A stretch of 64,000 nucleotides of DNA, from assembly GCA_021324975.1 (NCBI GenBank), contig JAJPIA010000029.1, positions 1-64,000 of the forward strand, written 5' to 3'. Source of the DNA: Bacillota bacterium. GTDB lineage: Bacteria > Sysuimicrobiota > Sysuimicrobiia > Sysuimicrobiales > Segetimicrobiaceae. Below are positions 57,295 to 64,000 of this stretch, in pieces. Position 1 is the stretch's first letter; every line of letters begins with the position of its first letter. The translations under genes were made by a program, and so were the position numbers. Below the pieces are notes generated by a model. It saw nothing but the letters and a program-made list of their open reading frames with translations, was not told where the DNA came from and did not search any database.

Positions 57295-58134
57295 CTACCC
57301 TTTGAGCCCCGAATACATAAAACTTTCGACGAAGCGCCGCTGGAACAAAATGAACAACACGAGCAGCGGCAGGACGACGATCACCGTGCCAGCGGCGACG
57401 AGGTTCCATTGGGCGCCTGATTCGGCCGATTGGGTGAACGACGCGAGCCCAACCGTGACCGTGCGCGCCCGATCCGTGTCCGTGATGATCAGCGGCCACA
57501 GGAACTCATTGTAGTGGTACACCACGCTGACGATTGAGAACGCGACGAGCGTCGGCTTCGCAAGCGGTACGAACACGTGCCAGATCGTCTGGAGGGTCGA
57601 GCAGCCGTCGATCGCGGCCGCATCTTCGAGGTCGCGCGGCACGCTTCGGAACGCCTGCCGGAGAAGAAACATGCCGAATGCCGAGGCGAAGTAGGGGATC
57701 ATGATCCCCAGCCGCGTGTTGAGCAGCCCCAGTGTCCGCAGCGTCACGAAATTCGGCAGGATGAGTGATGACGGAGCCACCATGAGCTGGAGGAGGAATA
57801 GGCGGAACAGTACTTCCCGTCCCGCGAAGTCCATGCGGGCGAACGCGTAGCCCGCGAGGGTGATCGTGATGAGCTGCACAGCCAAGATGCCGAAGACGAC
57901 CACGGCCGTATTGTAATAGAGCCGCACGAAGGGTGCGTCCGCCCAGGCGTCGCGGAAGTTTGCGAAGCTTGGGTGAGAGACCCACAGCGAGGCGATCTGA
58001 CTTCCGAGTTCGCCTGGTGCCCGGAGCGACGTGGACAACGCCCACAACAACGGGAAGACCCAGATGAACGCCAGGGCTCCGACCCCGAGGGCCCAGTAGA
58101 CGCTGGAAAGGTGACGCGCGGTGCGGGGCGACAT
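57295..58134 (-). CDS. Carbohydrate ABC transporter permease (MalG-like)
   Basis: Last 80-aa EAA motif AFRSVPRDLEDAAAIDGCSTLQTIWHVFVPLAKP. Confidence 0.92.
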   Translation of the reverse strand: MSPRTARHLSSVYWALGVGALAFIWVFPLLWALSTSLRAPGELGSQIASLWVSHPSFANFRDAWADAPFVRLYYNTAVVVFGILAVQLITITLAGYAFARMDFAGREVLFRLFLLQLMVAPSSLILPNFVTLRTLGLLNTRLGIMIPYFASAFGMFLLRQAFRSVPRDLEDAAAIDGCSTLQTIWHVFVPLAKPTLVAFSIVSVVYHYNEFLWPLIITDTDRARTVTVGLASFTQSAESGAQWNLVAAGTVIVVLPLLVLFILFQRRFVESFMYSGLKG

Positions 58135-58135
58135 G

Positions 58136-59059
58136 TCAGACTTCGTAGTGGATTCGGCGCTCGAGCAGTCTGAAGCTGACTGCCGCGATCACCATCAAGA
58201 TCGCCAGTAGAAACACGGTCAGCGCCGCGGCTTTGCCGAGATCGAAGAACATGAAGGCGGCTTGATAAACGTAGAATAGCAGCAGGTTCGTGGCGTTGTC
58301 GGGGCCGCCGCCGGTCATCACCCAGATTTGGTCCACCGACTGAAAGGCATTGATGCTGGCGATGAGCAGCACGAACAGGGTCGTCGGCGCGAGGAGCGGA
58401 AACGTGATCGCACGGAACTGCTGCCACGCCGAGGCGCCTTCCAGACGCGCAGTCTCGTAGAGCTCCAGGGCGACTCCCTGCAAGCCCGCGAGATAAAACA
58501 ACATGTAGTACCCGGCGTTCTTCCAGATCGTGAGCGCGATCACGGCCGGCAGCGCGTACCGGGGGTCGCCCAGATAGTTGACGCCGCCCGGCACCAGGCC
58601 GCGAAGGTAGACGTCGACGAGACCGTACCCGGGCGTGTACACGAACAACCAGATGGCCGCCGCACCGACGAGCGGGAGCAGGGTCGGATAGAAGAACGCG
58701 GTGCGGAACGCCGTACTGAGGGCGTGCGTTCTGGCCAGGAGAACGGCGAGGAACAAGGCCAGGGCGATGGTGACAGGGACCGTTCCAAGGAGGAACGCCG
58801 CGCTGTTCACGAGCACGCGGCTGAAGACGGGATCGGCCGCCAATGCGGCGTAGTTGCTGAACCCGACGAAGTGCTGCTGGTGCGTCGCCGGGCTGAGCTG
58901 GTACAGGCTCATTTCGAGCGACGACAGCACGGGGTAGTACGTGAACATGGCGAGAAACACGAGCGATGGCACCAGCAGTAGATACGGCTGCGCTCGCCAC
59001 CCCCGGCGCCGCGCGCGAACCACCCGTTCCCCCAGCGCGGCCCGGCTCGCCACGCTCAC
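58136..59059 (-). CDS. Carbohydrate ABC transporter permease (MalF-like)
   Basis: GLQGVALELYETARLEGASAWQQFRAITFPLLAPT. Confidence 0.92.
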   Translation of the reverse strand: MSVASRAALGERVVRARRRGWRAQPYLLLVPSLVFLAMFTYYPVLSSLEMSLYQLSPATHQQHFVGFSNYAALAADPVFSRVLVNSAAFLLGTVPVTIALALFLAVLLARTHALSTAFRTAFFYPTLLPLVGAAAIWLFVYTPGYGLVDVYLRGLVPGGVNYLGDPRYALPAVIALTIWKNAGYYMLFYLAGLQGVALELYETARLEGASAWQQFRAITFPLLAPTTLFVLLIASINAFQSVDQIWVMTGGGPDNATNLLLFYVYQAAFMFFDLGKAAALTVFLLAILMVIAAVSFRLLERRIHYEV

Positions 59060-59182
59060 CGTGCCGGCCCTGAAGGAACAGAATGGCAGAGGGCCATGCC
59101 CGGTTCGGGCACGGCCCCGGTGTTACGACCCGGCTTGCCGATCCTCACTCGCCTCGAAACGAGCGCGTCACGAATTCAGTAC

Positions 59183-60484
59183 TCAGTACTTGGACAGGAG
59201 TTGCGTCGCATTGCGCTGCGCCTGATCGAGCGCTGCCGCCACGGTCAGACGGCCCGATTGGGCGGCTTGAATAGCCGTGACCAGCGTCTGCTGGACTTCG
59301 TCTTGGTCATGAACGGTCATCTGCTCGCCGGCGACGCGCAGCTGCAGCGTCGCGGTCAAGGCCTGGGGCACCTGCTGCATGTATCCTGAGAATGCGGGTG
59401 TCGACAGCTCGGTCTTACGGATGGGCACGTACCCGGTGCCGATGCTCCACCGGGCGGCCTGGGTCGGATTCGTCATCCATGTGACGAACGTCCACGCGGC
59501 CTGTTCACGCTCGGGTGTGGTCTTAAAGATGTACATGCTGCCGCCGCCCGTGACCGATCCCCACTGCGCGCCCGCGGGCATGAAGGCGGCGTTCCAGTTG
59601 AACTTCGCATTGGTTCGGATGAAGGTCATGTTGCCAGTCGTCGTGTAGATCATCGCCACCTTCTGCTGGACGAAATCCTGAGGGACTTGCCCCCAGAAGG
59701 CGGGGCTGGACGGCCCTGGCGGGTGCACCTTGTACTTGTTCTGGAGGTCGAGGATGAACTCGACAGCGGACGTCGTCTCAGGGGAGTTGAACTTCACCCA
59801 CTTCCCGCTGACGGTGTCGAAGTACTTCGCCTTCTGTTCGACAAAGAAGCCCTGGATCGTCCAGGGCGATGTATCCACGACTGGCACTTCGACGCCCCAC
59901 TGGGTCACCCGGCCGCTCGCGTCGCGGATGGTCAGTTTTTGCGCGTCTGCCACGAGTTCCGTCCAATTCTTGGGCGGCTTGTTGGGATCCAGGCCCGCTT
60001 TCTGGAACATGTCTTTATTGTAGAAGAAGATGACCGTGCTCCGCTGATATGGGATGCTGTAGATGTGCCCGTTGGATCGCGCATTGAGGAGCAACGCTGG
60101 GTAAAAGTCGTCGAGCCATCCCTTGGGTTCTTTTGTGATCATGTCGTCCAGTGGAACGATCGCGTCATGGTCGAGTAACGAATACAGCTCAGGAGTGTCC
60201 AACACCGCTACGTCCGGCGGGCTCCCTCCCATGACACCGGTGATCGCCTTCGCCATGGCCTCGACGTAGTTCCCCGCAAAGACCGGCTCCACTTTGATGC
60301 TTGGGTGCGAGCGGTTGAAGTCATCAACGATGCTCGTCATGAGCTGGTTGAGCGGGCCTGAGACCCCCACCGGGAAGTAGTACTTGAGCGACACCGTGGC
60401 TTGGGCGCCCGCGCCGCCCGGGAGTATCGCGATGGCGACGATCAGGGCGAGGGCCACAGCCGCCAATGTCCGCAGGACTACCAT
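59183..60484 (-). CDS. Extracellular sugar-binding protein
   Basis: Signal peptide; VSLKYYFPVGVSGPLNQLMTSIVDDFNRSHPSIKVEPVFAGNY; adjacent to the two permeases. Confidence 0.9.
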   Translation of the reverse strand: MVVLRTLAAVALALIVAIAILPGGAGAQATVSLKYYFPVGVSGPLNQLMTSIVDDFNRSHPSIKVEPVFAGNYVEAMAKAITGVMGGSPPDVAVLDTPELYSLLDHDAIVPLDDMITKEPKGWLDDFYPALLLNARSNGHIYSIPYQRSTVIFFYNKDMFQKAGLDPNKPPKNWTELVADAQKLTIRDASGRVTQWGVEVPVVDTSPWTIQGFFVEQKAKYFDTVSGKWVKFNSPETTSAVEFILDLQNKYKVHPPGPSSPAFWGQVPQDFVQQKVAMIYTTTGNMTFIRTNAKFNWNAAFMPAGAQWGSVTGGGSMYIFKTTPEREQAAWTFVTWMTNPTQAARWSIGTGYVPIRKTELSTPAFSGYMQQVPQALTATLQLRVAGEQMTVHDQDEVQQTLVTAIQAAQSGRLTVAAALDQAQRNATQLLSKY

Positions 60485-60845
60485 ACAGGATCACCCCCCT
60501 TGCCGTGCGTGACGGTCAAACCCGGTGCCGCCTCGATCGTGCGCTGCCGTCGCGCCCGGGCTGTGCGCGACCATCTTCGTAATATCCCGTTCGATGGTGA
60601 GCTCGCCGCGGTGGTGCGATGAACGTTTCGCAATGCTTGTGTTAACGATGCTGCAGACGCTCGTGCCGCACCGCGAGCCCCGGCACCGCGCGAGAGGAAA
60701 GCTTCGCCTCCCCACGAACAGTACCTGCGTCTGGTCCGGCGTCACAGGCGCGTGGCGGTCGTCGGTGCGGGCCCGCCAGGCTGGTTCTGCGTGGATGAGC
60801 TGAACCGGGGCCGCGGGCGTGTTACGCGGAGCACGGGGGAGCGCG

Positions 60846-61127
60846 GTGGCCGAGCACGAGAAAACCGGGATTTTCCAGGTCGGAAGCCGCCAGCTCCGCG
60901 ACGTGGGGGAGGCGTTGCGGTACGTCTACGACGCGCTGCTGGAGCGTGGATACAACCCTATCGATCAAATCGTCGGCTACCTGGTGTCCGGGGATCCCAC
61001 GTACATCACCAGTCACAAAGACGCCCGCACACTGATCCGGCAGATCGAGCGGGACCGGCTCTTGGAAGAGCTCGTCCGCTGCTACGTGCAGACGGCGATG
61101 AAAGGACCGTCCGCTGGCCCGCGCTGA
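60846..61127 (+). CDS. IreB family regulatory phosphoprotein
   Basis: [62 protein letters not shown]. Confidence 0.92.
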   Translation: MAEHEKTGIFQVGSRQLRDVGEALRYVYDALLERGYNPIDQIVGYLVSGDPTYITSHKDARTLIRQIERDRLLEELVRCYVQTAMKGPSAGPR

Positions 61128-62403
61128 GATCATCGAGGAGACACGCACGGAACGCCTGCTCATCAGTGGCGGGGCGCGGCTTCACGGGCGGTTGCGGGTG
61201 GCGGGCGCTAAGAACAGCTCGCTTGCAATCATCGTGGCCGCGGCGCTGGCAGAGGATCGCTCCGTCATCGAAAACGTCCCCCATTGTCGCGACGTCCAGA
61301 CATTGCTTGAGATTCTCCGAACCCTTGGCGTAAGCGCGGAATGGACCGGGCCGGACCGTCTGGAAGTCGACGCAAGGCGCCTCACCGGGCACACCGCGCC
61401 CCACGACTTGTCGAGGCAGATGCGCGCGTCATTTTACGTCGCGGGCATGCTGCTCGCCCGCCTGGGCTGCGCGGAGGTGCCGCTGCCCGGCGGGTGCGTC
61501 ATCGGGAGCCGGCCCGTCGATTTTCATATCCGCGGGTTCGAGGCGCTCGGGACGCGGGCCGCGACGGAACACGGGTACTTCAAGGGACAGGCGGGCCAGC
61601 TGCACCCCGCCACGTACTACGTCCCGCGCAGCAGCATGGGCACGACGATCAATCTCATGCTCGCAGCATCGCGCACGGCGGGCGTCACGGTCCTCCAAAA
61701 CGCCGCGCGGGAGCCCGAGGTCGTCGACACTGCCGTGTTCCTCTCGCTCATGGGGGCGAGGGTACGGGGGGCCGGCACGAGCACGGTGACGGTGGAGGGG
61801 ACGCCGGCGCTCCGCGGCGTGACCTACACCGTGATCCCGGACCGGATCGAGGCCGGCACCTACTTGATTGCCGCCGCCGCCACCCACGGAGATGTCCTGG
61901 TGGAAGACCTGATCTCGGAACACGTCACCGCGCTCCTCACGAAGCTCGGCGACGCCGGCGTCACGGTGGAGTCCGGGCCGTCCGGAGTCCGCGTTAAGGT
62001 CGATGGGGCGCTCCGGCCCGTGGACGTGGATACGGCGCCATACCCCGGCTTCGCCACGGACCTGCATCCGCAGTTCGCGGCGATGCTCGCGGCCGTCCCG
62101 GGGCGCAGCGCGATTCGCGAGACCATCTTTGAACGGCGTTTCGGGTATGTGGACGAGCTGCGGCGGATGGGCGCCGACATCCGAGTCGACGGCGATACGG
62201 CGATCATCACCGGGGTCGGCAGCCTCTCCGGCGCTCCCGTCGAGGCCGTGGACATCCGGGCCGGGGCCGCCATGGTGATTGCCGGTCTGGCGGCGCAGGG
62301 GGAGACGCAGATCACTAACGTCGAGAACCTGGACCGTGGTTACGATCGCCTCGAAGAGAAACTTACCGGGCTCGGCGCCACCGTTCAGCGGGTACGAGCT
62401 TAA
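61114..62403 (+). CDS. murA: UDP-N-acetylglucosamine 1-carboxyvinyltransferase
   Basis: [32 protein letters not shown]...; start uncertain (see findings). Confidence 0.92.
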   Translation: MARAEIIEETRTERLLISGGARLHGRLRVAGAKNSSLAIIVAAALAEDRSVIENVPHCRDVQTLLEILRTLGVSAEWTGPDRLEVDARRLTGHTAPHDLSRQMRASFYVAGMLLARLGCAEVPLPGGCVIGSRPVDFHIRGFEALGTRAATEHGYFKGQAGQLHPATYYVPRSSMGTTINLMLAASRTAGVTVLQNAAREPEVVDTAVFLSLMGARVRGAGTSTVTVEGTPALRGVTYTVIPDRIEAGTYLIAAAATHGDVLVEDLISEHVTALLTKLGDAGVTVESGPSGVRVKVDGALRPVDVDTAPYPGFATDLHPQFAAMLAAVPGRSAIRETIFERRFGYVDELRRMGADIRVDGDTAIITGVGSLSGAPVEAVDIRAGAAMVIAGLAAQGETQITNVENLDRGYDRLEEKLTGLGATVQRVRA

Positions 62404-62459
62404 GGGTTCGTGTGGGTCGTCCCGGGCCGCGAGAGATCGTCTGATATACTAAGGGCCGC

Positions 62460-62534
62460 GGGCGAGTAGCTCAGCGGTAGAGCGCCTCGCTTACACCGAG
62501 GAGGTCGCGGGTTCGACCCCTGCCTCGCCCACCA
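62460..62534 (+). tRNA. tRNA-Val (TAC anticodon)
   Basis: GGGCGAGTAGCTCAGCGGTAGAGCGCCTCGCTTACACCGAGGAGGTCGCGGGTTCGACCCCTGCCTCGCCCACCA; encoded CCA. Confidence 0.95.
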
Positions 62535-62724
62535 AGTAATTCAAGGCTTTCCGCTTGATTGCCGCTGCGCCGTAGTTTCATACTACAGCCTGACTACAGC
62601 CTATCTCGTTCGGTTAGACGCGCATGCCGCGGCGACCGGGTGACTGTAGTGATCGTCGTGTGCCTGGAGATCGGCGGTCCCTGGGTCGTGCGTGATGTTC
62701 GTGCACCGGGGAGGGCAAGGTTAA

Positions 62725-63084
62725 ATGCCCCGTATCTGCACCGTCTGTTGCCATCCGCAGCGCGATGCCATCGATGCGGCTATCATCGCTGGGGAACCGT
62801 ATCGACGCATAGCGACGCATTTCGAAACGTCAGAGGCGGCGATCCGTCGTCACCGCGCGCACCTCTCGAGCGCGATGGCGAGGGCGCAAGATGCCCGGGA
62901 TGTCGCCCGAGCTGATTCGCTACTCGATCAGGTCCGCGCGCTCCAGGTCAAGACGTTGGAGATTCTGCGTAAGGCCGAGAGCGCGGGGGACCTGCGGACC
63001 GCGACGGCTGCAATCGGACAGGCACGCCAGAATCTCGAGCTCCTCGGCCGGCTAGCTCGACACTGCGGCCAGGTCAGTTTGTAG
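62725..63084 (+). CDS. Small HTH/phage-like protein
   Basis: CTVCCHPQRDAIDAAIIAGEPYRRIATHFETSEAAIRRHRAHL, then coiled-coil-like region. Confidence 0.5.
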   Translation: MPRICTVCCHPQRDAIDAAIIAGEPYRRIATHFETSEAAIRRHRAHLSSAMARAQDARDVARADSLLDQVRALQVKTLEILRKAESAGDLRTATAAIGQARQNLELLGRLARHCGQVSL

Positions 63085-63792
63085 CTGCGCGACGTCGAAG
63101 CCTGGCGCAAAATCAGGCCGCGTCGCTTCCGCCGGCAGGATTGCGTACGCTTCGTCAACGCACTCATCCCACCAGGCCCAGGTACCCTGCTGTATGTTCC
63201 CCCAGGTGAGTACGCTTACGCCATGCCCGTCATACCCAACGGCAAAGACAGCATGTCCGTCATGGGTAAGTGGTCCCGGCGTCCACGGCCTGCGGGCGTC
63301 GAATTCCTGGATGCAGTTCTGCTGAACTTGGAACCCTAGGTAGACACCGCCAAAGAGCTGGATGGCTTGCTCAACGTGGGTGTGATTTTTGGGGTCGATG
63401 CTTGCATACGCTAGGATCTTGTCTCCGGAAACCGCGCGCTTCCGCCAGTAATTCAATACATCAAGCTCATTTAGGCCGGTGTCCGGGCCACCCGTCAGTT
63501 TCTCATACAAAGCGACGACCGCCTGTTTTGGCATGATTTTCTCGGTGCCGAACAGTCCTCGATATACGGTTATGGCGTGCGCCACCGCAGCGATAGTGCA
63601 ATCCCCCAGGATATCGTTGCCGTCCATAGGGAACAGTTTGGTTGCGTCCGTCGTCTTGAGGGATTGGTAAACACGGCTCAGGACATTGTAGCTGGGAGCT
63701 GGTGCCGGGATCGCGGACGTTAAATAGTTTTTGAAACGCAACGTGCGATAGTCAAGCTTCGGTGGGTGCTTTCCAAATCGATACGTTGACAT
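63052..63792 (-). CDS. Papain-like (C1-type) cysteine peptidase
   Basis: LGDCTIAAVAHAI (Cys), HDGHAVFAVGYDGHG (His), TWGNIQQGTWAWWDE (Asn/Trp). Confidence 0.7.
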   Translation of the reverse strand: MSTYRFGKHPPKLDYRTLRFKNYLTSAIPAPAPSYNVLSRVYQSLKTTDATKLFPMDGNDILGDCTIAAVAHAITVYRGLFGTEKIMPKQAVVALYEKLTGGPDTGLNELDVLNYWRKRAVSGDKILAYASIDPKNHTHVEQAIQLFGGVYLGFQVQQNCIQEFDARRPWTPGPLTHDGHAVFAVGYDGHGVSVLTWGNIQQGTWAWWDECVDEAYAILPAEATRPDFAPGFDVAQLQTDLAAVSS

Positions 63793-64000
63793 TTGAAAGC
63801 TCTCCTCGCCGCCGGTTTTCAAGATGCGCTACGTCATTCTGTCCTAAGACACTGAGATCTCCAAGTAGCGGCGCCTGCCGAGCGCTTTACGCTCCAAACT
63901 CTCCCGGAGGATCGCGGGATCGAGTGGCAGGAAGCCGAAGCCCCATCTCGCGTCGTCACCCAGGCACCTAGTGCACCATTGCCCAAGTTCTGAGGCAGAA

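Noticed and set aside
30-64000. Numerous long antisense ORFs (e.g. 525-1379, 1422-2480, 11712-13196, 14376-15830, 28462-29763)
   Set aside because: High GC generates long stop-free antisense frames; they show no recognisable motifs and overlap clear genes.
1-64000. CRISPR arrays, restriction-modification, toxin-antitoxin or known anti-phage systems
   Set aside because: No regularly spaced repeats, cas-like motifs or recognised defence genes seen by eye; a dedicated search (DefenseFinder/PADLOC) would be needed to exclude divergent ones.

Overview
High-GC bacterial window (lineage not assignable from sequence alone). About 0-31 kb is mostly intact core or metabolic genome: rpoA 3' end-rplQ-ecfA1-ecfA2-ecfT-truA, dehydrogenases, an MBL-rhodanese protein, a dual-NBD ABC ATPase, SolA-like and EutB-like catabolic genes, CsoR, RidA, a ZnuA-like protein behind a Fur/Zur-type box, FtsH, and a PAS-GAF-HD-GYP-GAF-GGDEF protein. 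About 31-37 kb becomes mosaic, with truncated and frameshifted genes. The strongest structural finding is a 43-bp perfect direct repeat: positions 37010-37052 duplicate the 3' part of an intact tRNA(CAT) gene at 57186-57256. The two copies delimit a 20.2-kb tRNA-integrated island with a degenerate tyrosine integrase at its left end. The island carries small single-enzyme genes (PhzF, cupin, PNPOx-like, Dph6-like ATPase, DinB, ABM, EamA, MFS, methyltransferase, AraC), and several of these families also occur there as extra broken copies. Four copies of a direct-repeat motif (CAAGA-N5-CAAGA) lie at AraC-linked positions in the island and look like an AraC-family operator. From 57 to 62.5 kb core genome returns (sugar ABC transporter, ireB, murA, tRNA-Val), followed by another possible integrated element. 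All family names come from motif recognition by eye; no database search was run.
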